A DNA stretch of 64,000 nucleotides from Warburgia ugandensis (GCA_035236585.1 CP141136.1:49927136-49991135); one strand, 5' to 3'; shown: positions 23,815 through 37,117, counted from the first letter of the stretch. Made by a program: numbers and translations. The notes: generated by a model not told the origin, from the sequence alone.

Positions 23815-24000
23815 AACATTGAGTTGGCTTAGTTGGTCAAGCGGTGAATCTGGAACAGAGTTCAAGTCATCGAATTACAACTTAACTATCTTTTTGAGTA
23901 ATTTGACTCTAAGGCAATAGATATTTAGGTTATATGGACTAGGAATGATCTTCATTGTAGAAGATTGAATGGCTAGGATCATAGACAAGGTTGAATCTAA
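23815..24000 (+). mobile_element. Possible tRNA-derived SINE
   Basis: TGGCTTAGTTGGTCAAGCGG (about 23825) fits an RNA polymerase III box A. GAGTTCAAGTCATC (about 23860) fits a degenerate box B at the right spacing. It lacks a foldable tRNA acceptor stem, so a SINE head is more likely than a tRNA gene. The 3' end and a target duplication are not identified. Confidence 0.45.
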
Positions 24001-24540
24001 GGTAGACATCTTAGATCAATGATTGAGATGCACAGACAATAACAATTTGATCATGAAAGAAAATGAATGGTTCAGAGGAGATGATGGCGTATCAATCCTA
24101 GAAGATTGGATGGTTGATAGTAACAACAATTGGAGTAGGAGATAAAAGTAAATAAATAATGTGAGATTGTAAAAGAGTATAGGTTGGGATTTACAAGGAA
24201 AACTCATGCCTAACTCCATGGAATGTTGGATCTTGATTGGGCCAGCAAAGAAATTGATTAGAAAGGGGCATATGGATCCAATCTAGATCCAATTTGGAAG
24301 CTCCCTACCATGTCTATATTGAAGACACAATGAACTACTAGAAAGAAAGAAAGAAAATGCAGTGAAAAGAGAGGAAAGGAAAGAAAGAAAGAGGAAAGAG
24401 AAAGATAGGAAAAAAAAAACAAAGTAAGAGAAGGAGGGGGAAACATGATGTTGTAGAGGCTGACAAAGGAGGATCAGTTCTTTATAACTTAGAGGCATAG
24501 TTTGTTCTAAAATAGGAGTGAGATCACAACAGATAGGAGG
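24001..24540. other. Purine-rich intergenic stretch
   Basis: GAAAGAAA-type runs lie at about 24340-24440. Frames on the minus strand here are Phe/Ser/Leu-rich shadows of this composition. AGATAGGAGG at 24531-24540 could be a polypurine tract of the LTR that follows. Confidence 0.4.
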
Positions 24541-27184
24541 TGTAGGATCTCGTATATTTAGGCCATTATTTTTTGCTTATAAATTTGGTGATAAAGCATT
24601 GAAAAACTTGCTTTTTTATTAGATCATAATGTTTTGAAGTTCTGGTTTAATCATGTACCATTTTGTATGTTTCGAGAACGTCTCTGATATGATTTGGATG
24701 TTTGAGACAATGATAGAACACTATTTTTCAGTCTTTGATTCGTCATATTGAAAAGCTAAGTCACTCATGTATTTCCATGTTGGATTTCATGGATGAATCC
24801 TAAGTTTCCAATGGTTTTAGTAAAGTATTTTTATTTACATACTAAGTAGAACTTAGAACTTGAACCAGTGAATGACTGACTCTAGGATACTTAGTTTTTA
24901 ATTGAATGGGAGTCAGCATTTTTCAATGTTCTGAAAGTAAACTATTGTTATTTACTCCTTGTTCACCACTTAATTATTAGGTGGTTGATACAAATTCATT
25001 GTTAATTGATCTAAAATAGTAATATAGCCTCTAACACTTCCAATTCTTCCAATTCTATTATGCTCTAAAGCTAAGTGATTGAAGGACTTCAAAAATTGAA
25101 GTTAAATTGCTCATTGCTGTAGGCAAAGAACAATTCAGTTCAAATGTTAGTTGGGCTACAACATAAAGTATTTAAAAGAATTATCAATAATTGATGGAGA
25201 GCTAATTGTCAGAATTTGATAGTCCACAAGTCTTAGTAATTGAACTATTGCAGCCCATAGCAAAAAGAAACTATGTTCTAGCAATCATAGAAGAATTTAT
25301 ACCACTTGCAACTTCTCCAAAGATCAGCATACAAATAAGTAATAATAGTCAGTTGGTCCCTTAGAAACTAAACTGAAAATATAATGGAAAACATGGTGAA
25401 ATTTAGATGTGTAGAAATCTAAATTCCCTATAAATTTTTGCTACAAAGTGAAGTAAATCCTGTTATAAATCAACCCCCAAATACTATGATTATATGCTGC
25501 GAACATAGTCCAAGCCTACTATAAATAGTCCATGATTATAGTGAATTCGTGCTAAAGTCTCAATCATTACATACAACAAAAGAAAAGCCTCATTCAAAAC
25601 TACTACAAAGTAGTCCACATTTGCTGAAAATTTTTGCTACAAAATGTTATCTATTTTATGCTACTAAACCATCCTTGCTTCCAATTTAATCCATTCATAA
25701 AATAGTTTGTAACTTTAACTAAAACCTAAGTAAACTCTAAGGTGAAGATAGTCCAAAACATTCATGAGTTCTGGTACAACGACAATCCAAACTCTACTCT
25801 AAACTTTGACTCTTTCTGCTACATGCAAACAATCCTAGTGTTAGTAAAAAATAATTATACTTTCTTTGCACCTTATCACCAAATAGTAAAATGAATTATC
25901 CATAATAGTAAACGAACACCTAATATTAACACCAAGAAATCAGTGCTTTGCTACTATAGAGACCATTCCAATAGTAGTAATAATAAACAAAATGAAATGA
26001 ATTGTTTTCCTCATATGCTTGACTATGAAAGTTTCTATAGACACCAAAATTTAAAAATAAAAAATATCTTATTAGAATTGAGTTTGATAGATTGATAAAT
26101 GAATGCTCTTGCATTATAGAATTTGAAAGATATTGAGATCTCATGTTTTTCACCATGAGAGGTGTTTGGTTTTTGAACCTGATGTGGATATATGTTGTAA
26201 AACTATGCACTATGGGTATGAACAATATAGATAAAGATATGAATGACTGATGATAGTCATATAGATGGTTATATACCCAAATGGATCTATGCTAGTGGAC
26301 TCAGATTGGCCCCTAGCCTCCTAAACAGATACCACATGAAATAAAGGTTGATAGATATGAGTAGTAACATGGAATGACTACTCTCATATAGGTCTAGTGC
26401 TCCCATTTAGGTTGGAGCAGTTTGTGTGGTATCTATGGACAAATGTAGATAGATGGTGATCCCTCTACATGCATAGTAGACCATATAATTATTTTAACAT
26501 GGACTGACATGTTGGTCAACCTTGAGGGTATAAACTAGTTGCTAATAAGACCATGTGGTAGTATGAAACCTACGACTCAATGATTTATATATGACATGAT
26601 CTGATAGGATAGTCTTTAGTTTTTAACATGGCTTATGATTTTCTAATTGTATTGAACCGATTGATCACTATGGATTTGACATTGATAGTTTAATTGTATG
26701 CATTTATTTTGTTCAACAAATATGTATGATTTTGATAGCTTTTGGTCTATCATAGGAGTTTCCAATTGAGTGGTCATACTCACCCCCATAAACGTTATAG
26801 GTGAATTTTTAGAGATTAGTCTGCTTGGTGAGCAAAAGCATTTGTAGGACGAAAGACTTAAAGTACAAAGTGTAGTTTTAGTTTTAGTTTAGTTATTTTA
26901 AATATCATGTACTTGTTGTCGATGAACGTGTATTAAGGAAACTAAGACTTTATTATATGGTTTATGAATTCATTTAGTTGTTTGGGCTTGGCTCCTGGTA
27001 GTGCTCACTTTGTGTTTATTTTGATTACATATGAAGTTTTGAAATGACACCTAGGATTGAAGAAGCAGTTTTGGAAATTTAAACATATGGTATGTTTCTA
27101 AATTTTTTTAAAAAAAGTTGTAATGATTTTTCATATTTCCAAATGACTCTTAAAATGCAATTTCTAAAAATGTGGGTCATTACA
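24541..27184 (+). mobile_element. Long LTR (plus sense), Ty3/gypsy-like fossil
   Basis: The right end (GTGGGTCATTACA, 27172-27184) matches the 3' termini of the other long LTRs here. It is preceded at 27043-27060 by an inverted inner arm (TGACACCTAGGATTG). The proposed left end is TGTAGGATCTCG at 24541, right after a purine run. The 3' end is better supported than the start. No target duplication is visible. No genes are seen inside; the 99-codon frame at 25926-26225 is not recognised. Confidence 0.5.
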
Positions 27185-27334
27185 CTTTTCATCCTTTCTC
27201 CTAGGATGCCAAGCATAAGCCTTCTTTTCTAACATAATAGCTTTGGTGTAGAATTCCATGTCTTCAGCCATTTCTGTCATCAACAACCCATTAAGCTCTT
27301 TCTAGTATGCCTTTTTCTTTTCCACTCCCCATAC
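27185..27334 (-). pseudogene. Coding-like scrap between two LTR ends, unrecognised
   Basis: Between a plus-sense LTR end (27184) and a minus-sense LTR end (27351) the minus strand encodes peptide-like sequence with normal amino-acid composition: KELNGLLMTEMAEDMEFY, then KAIMLEKKAYAWHPRRKDEK. One stop lies near its left part. I cannot assign a family. It may be a trapped exon fragment or part of a retroelement protein. Confidence 0.3.
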
Positions 27335-27350
27335 TTTTGAATTTGTGGAG

Positions 27351-28900
27351 TGTCACATCCTAGTTTTCTAATACAATATTTGGAAACTTCCTTTATTTAA
27401 TAAAAATAAGTTAGAAAATCATAATATTCATATATTCTAAAAAGACCCACCTTTGAACTGGATGCCCTGTGTGAAACCTTCTCAAATATATTGAAGGAAA
27501 ATGCGCTAAATTAATTTTCTTTGCCACATGATCCACTAGCCACAATTTAAATTACTAATTAAAAGCACACTTTCATATATTCTTTATACAGTTTACAATA
27601 TAACAAGTATCAACCTTCAACTTATTGTCAAAACCACTAACATAGCCTATTATAAAAGTGAAGTGCTAATATAACCAATTGCTCCTTAGCTCACATACGT
27701 CCATAGTACGATGCGAATCACTCAACTACAGAAGCACCTCCTCTCTTACTTTGCCCTTGTTGACGTCTCACCTAGAATGGTTGTAGAGGAGTGAGCATAA
27801 ATGCTCACCTTGGAATAAAGATAATACTAAGTCCTTCAAATGACTAGATAGGCCATAATAAAAATGTACATGTAAATAAGCACTAAATAGCCAACATGAT
27901 GAGTTCAGGTTTACATAGTACTAAGTTTACATGATGTGTTTAGGTTTACTAGATAAGCACTAATTAGAGCATGTACATTCAACAAATGAATAGGTATAAT
28001 TACAAGTATGCTGGAAATGAACAATTATATTGACTCTAACAAAATTAACATAGAACTAGGAAAAATCCAGATAATAATTTAAATCAAACTCTTATATAAA
28101 ACCTCGATTGATAAATCATCGATAATGAAAAGCATAATGAAAGATGATTTGATAAGAAAATAATAATGATTTCACAATCATGCCTAAAAAATCATGCAAA
28201 TACTCGTATCTATCAATATGGGGTGACAATTTAGTTTGTCGCAAGGACACTGGCATACGCATACTACCAGCAAAGACCTCCATGCATATCCAATGCTCAT
28301 AGACCATAAAAAATAGATATCCCATTCTGTTGAACTCTCCTAGACATCAGACACATCTCCTGTACTGTCCAACTCTCCTGGACATCGAGCACATCACTCA
28401 TACTATCCAACGCTCCTGGACATCATTAGGCCTTACAACTACTCAATGAGTACATGCCTTAGGGTCTACCTACTCAACTCGACACCGAGCAGCTTTTCCC
28501 TTAATATCAAATTAAACCTCATAGGCTTTACACCATCTCCAAGAGTCATAGGCTTTCAATAAATCAATTTCCAAATCAAGTATAACTTCAAATTTAGAAA
28601 GGTTAAGGTTTTACACCATCTCTTGCATAATCGAGAATTTTCAAATGACTTCCATTCATAGTGCAATGATTCATGGATCATCAATAACCATTCCAAGTCC
28701 TACAGGTAGTAGACTCATAGATGTTTTCCACATGTCCTCATTACATACATATTGTCATGGGCAAGACTAAAAAGATAGATCATGAATCTAAATATTACAT
28801 ATTCCTCACAGTTTAATGTATAATCATAAATGAAAACAATTTGAAAATGGTTAATAAAATAATACAATTCAAGTAACCATCATACCAATCATAAAGTACT
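27351..28900 (-). mobile_element. Long LTR (minus sense), 3' part; right limit unclear
   Basis: It starts with TGTCACATCCTAGTTTTC at 27351, the complement of the superfamily's 3' terminus, and continues rightward with a layout like the copy at 56364. It includes a region with three 38-bp tandem units at 28327-28432, where related LTRs carry their own local repeats. The right (5') limit was not found, and homology fades after about 28900. Confidence 0.5.
28327..28432. repeat. Three 38-bp tandem units
   Basis: Units start at 28327, 28365 and 28403. Each contains CCAACTCTCCTGGACATC or a variant, and they differ at several positions. They lie inside the minus-sense LTR. Confidence 0.85.
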
Positions 28901-31580
28901 TATTGGATGGTTCACATATAGACATTGATGTACTTTAATTCATGCCACTTCCTAAGAGTGTGTTAGACGTTTGTTTTACCAAAATACTCAAGCTAGATAC
29001 TAGAGGTATACATTAATTGGTTTGGAGGTTAAGGTAGTATGGTGAAGGTTCTTTGTCTTTTATATGCTAAGTGTTTTCATGTATGCACTTTAGAATATGC
29101 ATTTTTTTGTATAATTTCTCCTCGAGTTATTCCTTAGCTCATAAGATGTTTAGCTAAAAGTCTAATGCCATTGATTAGTTTTTGTAACCATCTTAACATG
29201 GGATTTTAGAGCATGCATCATACATGCATGTTTTAATGGCTCAAATCACTCAAGAATAAATTCATGGAATATATTTAAGAATAACCTAAGTGGGATTTCA
29301 ATAAAACCCAAGTGTAACAAGTATAACATGAAAAACTGAGATTTGCCGACAAAAGTTGAGATTTGCTGATGAACCCAAAATAGCATTTTTTAACAAAATA
29401 TAATCAACCTACTGCCTTAATGGCTTGAATAATTCAAGAATTTTTTTTTATGATAATTCAATAGAGATATTCCAAGTGTTATTTTAAGCAAAAATCCAAA
29501 TACAATTCTTATAAAACATATGATATTTTAAGCAAAAATAAACCAGTACCTCAACAATGCCCTAAAGAACCAAAACAAAGGAATTATGCAGCTGGAATTG
29601 AGCTGCCTAGCAGGATGCGTGCTCTTCATATAGTGAGGCATCCTCCTTATTTAAGACCCTATTTAATCTTAAAAAATTTCTTCCTTAGTTGATGTTAGAA
29701 TCCTCTTCAAGTATTCTCTATTTGTCCTAACTTTTGGGCACCCAAAATAGTCTAGTTTCAAGGGAAAATCCAACAGGTTTAACACACCTACTACCTGTGC
29801 TGTATGCAGTTCCTAGGCTCCCATGACTAGCCCTTGTTCCTTGTCAAAAACCCTTCTTTTCTCCTTTCCTTGTCACCGATTTAACCTAGCATCTATTTCA
29901 CTCAAGCAATGGCCTTCAATATCAAAGAGTTTTGTGGGTTTTTATCTCCAACATCAGCTTCATCCTTGGGCTGAAATTCGAGTTCATCCCAAGCTTGTAA
30001 CCTTTCAATCTCCAAGCCTTCTATGTATGGGAAAGAAGAGAGAAAACCCTAGCTTTTGGTTTAAGATGTCATAATTTGCATCTTAGGGAAAACAACATGG
30101 GGTTTTAAGCATGTTAATTTAGCCTTGCTTAAGTTCCACATGACTTGTGCTGGTTTCATTTATGTAAAACCCAACCTGGGTGATTTCTCATTTCTATCCT
30201 TGTTTAGTTCAAGTAATGGCCTTTTTCGCTCACCCCCTCTTCTCCTAAGACTTGATCTATCATACCCCTAACTCCTTGCCTTACTTTCCAATTCCCTGCA
30301 CTCTTATCCTAGTATAAATTTGTAAGTAATTTCTCCACCATATTGTTAAGTAAATGATCTCCTAAATGCATTCGTCTATGAGTTACAATGGATTAACATG
30401 TTGAAACATTAAGAAGTTGATGTGAAAAAGAGGAGGGGAATGAAAAAAAATCCTCCATTTTTTTTTTATTACTTCCATATATATTATTTGAGATTTAAAT
30501 GGTCATTAGTATTACATGGACATTAATCAAAGTGTCAAAATTTTCAACAATAGGACACCTCCTGTGTCCCAAATATGAAAACAAGCTTGTTGGAGTGCTA
30601 ACACTGAATTGTAGCTTTGAAAAGTTACCATTAAGGTGTATTTCAAATCTTTGGCACACTCACTCCCATGATAAGCATTACTTCACTAATGCATGTGGCC
30701 TACTCCAATTATCCACACATCAATAGGGGCTTGTTTATTTTCCATATTTTTGGAAGAATGACCTGATTGATGATGATATAGACATGAAACAATGCAATGG
30801 CTAATGGTGAAAAGTATCATAGCACTATAGTGAAGGCATGAATCTAGTGCAACATTGTTCTTTTAAGTAGACATCAAACCATACAATTAGAAATCATTTT
30901 TCTAGAAAGATCTTTTAGTGCAACATAATATTTTTTCTCCAAATGTTGCAATGTTTAATTTGCTTCTCCAATAGAATATGAAATCATCCATATTTTGTCA
31001 TTTTTCTTTTTTATGAGATTTTGATTGCATGTAGTGCTTCTATTTCTTTTTCCATGGCAATAATGACATATCATACTCAAAATTCATGAGGAAATAATCA
31101 CTTTTTCCATTGAATGTCATGAACTTCTCTTTCATCTTTATTATATCCTTGGAGGTTGTATCTTGTTTTTTACAACTTTTCTTTTCCCATTTCCCATCCC
31201 TTCTCTATTACTCTTATTTTTCACTCCTTTCTCACTATTGTAAGAGTTTTTTGTTGAACTATAGATTATTTCACAAATCTCACATTTTTTTCTTCAAAAT
31301 TTTCAAGGTTAGTTCATTTCTATTGTTTCTCACTAAGTACATAATCCTCATAAGCACAAACTAAAAAAAAACATCTTTTTTCATAACTCTTCATTGATTG
31401 CACACCAAACTCTTATTTTTAAGGACATCACAATTGCTCTATGCTCAGTTGAAGGTCCCAATGTTGTATAGGATAATTGTGAGAAGTCTTCACATGAAAT
31501 CTATCCATCTTTGTTTGACTTGCTATGTAACTATTTTAGTTTGTGTTTGAATTATTTGCATTACATTTTTGTGACTCTTT
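28901..31580. other. Unassigned transposon-like DNA
   Basis: No host gene is supported. Small frames (29823-30074, 30499-30726, 31110-31364) have no family similarity that I can see. About 30960-31080 on the minus strand has a block MEKEIEALHAIKI that faintly recalls the N-terminal part of a copia reverse transcriptase; this is too weak to call. Confidence 0.4.
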
Positions 31581-31590
31581 ACATCATGTT

Positions 31591-31850
31591 CAAGTCTTCT
31601 CACTTGGTATGTTACACTTTCAAGTCTTTTTGACTTGCAACATTCCACATTTAAGTCTTTTTGACTTGCAACACATCATTTTTGAGTCCTTTGACTCGAA
31701 TAAGCCAACACATACAATCCTCTTGACATGCAACACAACACATTCATATCTTTTAAATTAGTAACACTATACCCCTAAGTCTTTTGATTTGCAACAATTT
31801 TCAAATGTTTGGACTTACGATACAACAAGTTTCAAGTTCTTTGGCTTATG
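31591..31850. repeat. Minisatellite of palindromic units, about 9 x 31 bp
   Basis: Units containing the near-palindrome CAAGTCTTTTTGACTTG start at about 31591, 31621, 31652, 31683, 31717, 31745, 31776, 31802 and 31833. Spacing is mostly 30-31 bp. The second and third units are nearly perfect and the outer ones are degenerate. Each unit could form a 6-bp stem. Confidence 0.85.
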
Positions 31851-32324
31851 CATTATGTCTTTCTTTTCCAATTATTGATGACAATTAGTGTACCTCTTCT
31901 CCCATTACCACCTGATTACACTTATTCTTCTTCTATGCTACAAAAATTTCATCACTCCTCAACATTCATTGTTACACAATCATTCACTTTCGATTTTTTC
32001 ACAATCATAATTTTCCTTCTAACAAATTCCTACAGATGTGGGTGATTTCCCAGGGATGCTTTCAATCAAGGGCCTTCTTTATATGGTTTTACACTTTCTT
32101 TTGCAAAATGTCCTCACTCAAACATGGACATTACAAGCATCACACACTGTTGGACTTTTTAACTCCAACACTCAAAGTGGGCATTTGTTGATGCCCAAAT
32201 ATGACTTAGAACAATCAAATGAAGGCCAAATTTGTTTGACTTGTTTTGATTTTTTTTTTTAAACATGTCTTACATCTATGTACCAAACCATAGTGAGCAC
32301 TATTGATATATTTGTGTCATAATG
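31851..32324. other. Unassigned, possible retroelement edge
   Basis: GTGGGCATTTGTTGATGCCC near 32177-32196 could be a purine tract followed by an LTR start, but no partner end was found. No gene is seen. Confidence 0.3.
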
Positions 32325-32352
32325 CATAGGTGGGAGCTTCGTGCACCGAGGC
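32325..32352 (+). mobile_element. SINE 3'-end remnant
   Basis: GCATAGGTGGGAGCTTCGTG followed by CACCGAGGCTGCCC is the same angiosperm SINE tail as in the B'-kappa 3' UTR (12918-12975). No tRNA-like head was found upstream. Confidence 0.55.
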
Positions 32353-32382
32353 TGCCCTTCTTTTGCTAAACTACATTATATG

Positions 32383-32861
32383 GTGTACCTTTAAAATTAC
32401 TCACAAGTGCACGAATCAAAAAAGTATTGCAGATGAGAGAGGTCGATCCTATGAGGAATCTCACAGAATTTTGTATGCCAAATGGATCTTATTTAAAGTA
32501 CTTAACTTCATCCAAAGACAGAAATTGAATTGGATTTGAATTTAAATTAAGAAAGTAAATGGAAAAAGAAACAAATATACACAAAATTAGAAATTACAAT
32601 TAAAGGAAACTTGCTAAAAATAAAATAGGAATGGAATTAGAAACTAATCTAACTAACATGCATTCAATTAAAGGAAACTAATGCAAAACTAGAATGAATG
32701 AAACTATGAAATTTAAACTAAAGGAAACTTGCTAAAAATGACACTTTCCTGAACTAGAATTAAAAACTTTCTAACACCAAATTAGGAAGCTTTCTAAAAC
32801 TAAACTAAGATGTAAACAACAAATTAACAATTGCTAAACTAAGATTAACCAACAAATAAAG
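32383..32861 (-). mobile_element. Athila-like LTR fragment (3' end), minus strand
   Basis: Read on the minus strand this aligns with about 60560-61095, the 3' end of the large Athila-like LTR. It includes the block TGAGATTCCTCATAGGATCG (counterpart TGAGATTTCTTGTGGGATTG) and the repeated AGTTTCCTTTAATT-type motifs. No internal region accompanies it. It ends where the next LTR starts at 32862. Old and partial. Confidence 0.7.
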
Positions 32862-34139
32862 TGTGACACCCTGGGTTTTCAAAAATATTTTTTGAAAAAA
32901 CTATTTTAAAATTTAGGATATCCCTTGTTTGAAATTGTTTTTGAAAACAAAATAGAAAATTTTTTCTTTTCTACATTGAATTTTTTTTTTGAAAAATCCT
33001 GAGTGTCATTTCTTACACAAACGTCATGCTACTTTCAAAGTACTCATGCTGAAATTATAAGTTCTTAGATCATACACTTATTGAATCAGTTTACATGTAC
33101 AATTCATTGTAGCTGATGAATCATCGTGTGTAGTGATTTCAAAGAATATCATTATTGCCTTTCTTCCCGAGGATTTAACCACTCTAGGCTTTTATCTTTT
33201 CATGTAGATTTAATTTGTAATAAGATAAATTTTCATTGATAGACAAAAGCATCTTGCCTTTATTCACAACATACAGTTCTTCAAAATTGTTCATCACACA
33301 TGATTATTCAAGTTCTCCCTATAAATGTCTAAATTGTTTGTCACTCGATAGTTAAATTAACTTTCGAAGAGTGAGGTATCCAACTTATTTATTATCATGT
33401 GTAAAGGCAGTTATTTAACATCTTTTTCTTCCTAAACTGAATGCAGTTTCATATGCAAGAATAATTCAGTATGTGATCATGCAAAACTCACTCATAATGC
33501 TAGGGTAATTTGACTGTAAGTTGACCATGGTAAAACCATTAGTTACGAAAAAATCAACATGAAATATAATACTAATGGAAAAGCCAATAGCTAGGTGTAA
33601 GCATCAAAGCATGATGTAGATAAAAGATGAAGTAAGTCAATAAGGTCAAAAGTTTGGTCATCAGCAAACCAATGTTTGATAAAACTTCCACTTGGCCAAA
33701 CCAAAATCTGTTTGTGAATTTTCAAAGCACAATCAATGAATTCATAAGTGCAAATAGGTCTTTCACCATTGAATAAAACTAAAATCATAAATGTGAAAAT
33801 CAGTCTCATATATGTGAGGTGAAATCTACGAGGAAAGACTAGTGATCTCAAATAAATCATAATTTCCAAAAGAATTTGATAAGTCTGTTAAACCAATGTA
33901 CTTGAAACAAATAAGACCGAATGAAGGCGCATAACCCTTAATTCAAAATGCAAAAATCCATGCCCACATCACCATGGAAAATTGATCACTTCAATCACAA
34001 TAGCATATAGTCCTACCACCTTGGATTAGGTCTAAACTCTCAAGAAATGACCCACATAACATCAAGACATAGACACCTATGCTCATAGGGCCCTACGTAG
34101 TCCATTAGCAATGACCATGGCCTCCACATTTGCTCATGA
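32862..34139 (-). mobile_element. Long LTR (minus sense), 3' part
   Basis: TGTGACACCCTGGGTTTTC at 32862 is the complement of the superfamily 3' terminus. The inverted inner arm (GAAAAATCCTGAGTGTCA) lies at about 32991-33008. It abuts another LTR end at 34140, which may have inserted into it. No gene is supported; the 92-codon frame at 33591-33869 is not recognised. Confidence 0.55.
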
Positions 34140-35185
34140 TGTAACAACTCAATATTTTAAAACACATTTTTTTTTTTAAAGTAAGATAGATCCCTAAATT
34201 TCCCTTTTTGTTTTGCCAAAAGAATAAAATGTGAGTAAATTTTTTTATAGCATCATTTAATTTTAAAACTCCTAGTGCATTTTATCCATACACACACACA
34301 CCCCTATATATAGATATAGTGGTGGCCCACATATGAACCCATATAATCATACTAAAAAAAATCAATCCCAAGGATAATCGTCTATCACAACCATGTTCCC
34401 TGATTATCTCAAATGAAAATAAAAAATATTTCTATCATGAATGATCATAATCACATAGCTCTTAAATAAATCAAGCAAGACATCTCTTCATGTTTTCTCT
34501 AGATGGAATGATGGTCCAAACACTTTACTCCTTGATCTTTGCATTTCCATAAGGAACTGCATTTATATTGTAGGTTGAGTATATGCATATACCCAATAGA
34601 TAAATTTAAACTGACTAATACATCGAAAACAATAGCATCCAACATGTACATGTTTTGAAATCATATTTTGTGCGCAACTAAAATAAATAGCACCTTACCT
34701 AGGTTACTTTCACTTTATATTCATATGGAGGCATTTATAATGCATTTTCAAATATCATTCGCACATAGCACTCATAAAATCATACTTTCTAGAAGTAATA
34801 CGATCAAAAGAAGAGTAAACAAAATCTCATCATCGGTCTCTCCAACAGATAAATGTAATGCACTACAGTACATAAGAGAAATAATTCAAGTAATAAAACT
34901 CCTAAGTGATCATCCACCACTCATCCAAGGCTCTATTTTAGAACCAAAAATTATAATCCTTAGGAAACCAAATCAAAATCTAATAAAGTCACCTAGGACT
35001 CACTGTGCCCATGATCAGGTCACTGTATTGTGTGCTTTCCAATACTGTAGAAAGAATTCGATTGCATCCTCATGGGGCCTACGAACTACCTCAATAGGGT
35101 ACCGTGGATCACCTACTGTGGCCCCTACCACTAGTTGAGAAATATACCCTTTTTGGGTGTTGGATGTCATCCCACTTTTCAAGTT

Positions 35186-35199
35186 GGGGGGGGGGGGGG
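35186..35199. repeat. G14 homopolymer
   Basis: An uninterrupted run of 14 G in AT-rich DNA. Its length may be unreliable in the assembly. Confidence 0.95.
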
Positions 35200-37117
35200 T
35201 GCGGGTTGCCAAACCCACACTACCCTCTAGCATAGTTCGCATTGGGTCTTGAACCCGTAAAAAATCATATACTAGGTACTTTACACCCATCACATTTATC
35301 CCAAATGACTAAACTGCCTGAGGGGATAATTTTCATTCATCAGCTCATACACATTATGCAAAGTTTGAACCATCGACTTTTCACTTTTAGTAAGAATATC
35401 TAGCAACTCCTTTTTATACTAGTTCCTTTTCTTATGACAAGTGTCAAGATTCAAGGTCTAACAATCATCAATCAATGTCATAGATGGTATGTCCAACATT
35501 ATAGATCAACCATGTATCAGATGGTCATAATTCATGCAATTAAGGAGATAGAAATTGCTCAATCATATATTAGATGATAATAGAACATGCTATCTAATAA
35601 TAATTTAGTTGATAATGTATTGTAAGATCTTAGATCATATAATCAAGGCTAACAATCACTCAATCATATTACTAAAATATCATGGATCATACAATCAATC
35701 TATCCTATATCAAAAGATATATAAAAGATATCTATGTGCAAAGATTAGGGACCTTGAATTGTTAGATCTATGTACACAGAGTAGGAATCCAAAGGTGGTT
35801 TGGTGTGCACAGGTCGAAGGTTTATTTTTATTATTCTAAGTTCTTAAGTTCGTATTCCAGGTGGTCAAATAAGCGTGCTTGGATTAAGGATCTGTGATGA
35901 TAAATCTCCACCCTTGGATAGATAGCATGAAATGCTAGATCTCTAGGCTTAGATCAATGCCCAAGATGATGGGTCTATGCATATGAATCCATAACCACAT
36001 GACCAGATCTATGTGCATAAATCAATGGCACAAAACCAAGTCTAGTACGCATGGATCAACATCCCTCCAAGATCGATCCATAAATGTAAAATCCTAGTTG
36101 AATTTTCTAGATCTATATGGCTATAACATGTGTCTGAAATAGAGAAGAACCATGTGCATGGATCAAGATCCAAAGGAAAAGGATCCTTCACATGGATCAA
36201 AGATTAATAGATTATATAGATTTATAGAAATAGATTACATAACAAATAAAAATGTAAGTGACCGAACTGATATCTATATGTGGACGTCCATCAACCTTGT
36301 GATTTGTAGAAGAAAGAGTGGTCCAACTTTCAAGAGACAATAAAACTAAAAACTTAAAGTGGGTCTGACAACTTGTATAGACCTTTTATAATTAGGCGAA
36401 TATGCCCAATTTGCATCATAGTGTTCAACTAAAGTTTTCTTAATAGAATGAGCATTATAGATCCCATGAGTTTTCTAAAACATACATAAATTCACTTGCT
36501 TGATTGAAGACACGCACGATGTCAAAGGGAATTAAATTTACAAATTGTGAAGCTGTTGCCATTTCAAAATAATGAAATCCATTTGTAATAAGTTCTTCAT
36601 CACACATTGAGAGTTTTGATATAATTTACTAGCATTACTAATAGTCCAAATCAAATCATGTGCATGGAGTCATGACCTAAGAACCCATATGCATAGACCT
36701 TTCCTTTTGCTATAATATTCCATGTGCATGGATCTAAAGGTCAATTTGATAGGTCATGCTAAAGTGTTTAACCAGCCAGGAAGTTAATGGTTTTCTATAA
36801 TGAATCATGTACATGGGTGGATGCTTATGACATGTGCATGAATCAAAAGGCCAATTATATAGGCCATGCAAGTTAGATCACTAATCCTAGGACAACCTTG
36901 TGCATTGGTTAATAGTCTCAATTGGGATGAACCATGCACATGAACCCAATTAACAAGGATTCCTCCGCATGGATCCATCACTCCTTTATAACACCTCATG
37001 TGCATGAATCTATATGCATGCATGTAAGAAGTTTCCCCTTTATTTTTTATCATAGTCCATATGCATGGTTATTCTTGGATGCTTAATAATATTTTCCTAT
37101 TGTCATCATCTCATATA

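Noticed and set aside
23825-23900. Possible functional tRNA gene
   Set aside because: Box A and box B are present but the arms do not pair into a tRNA cloverleaf; a SINE head is more likely.
30960-31080. Copia reverse-transcriptase fragment on the minus strand
   Set aside because: Only a dozen residues recall the family; too weak to annotate.
31543-31761. 72-codon frame with repeated FDLQH-like peptides
   Set aside because: It is the translation of the palindromic minisatellite.
34668-35138. 156-codon frame
   Set aside because: Located in a long minus-sense LTR with no similarity to known proteins and a shadow frame on the other strand.
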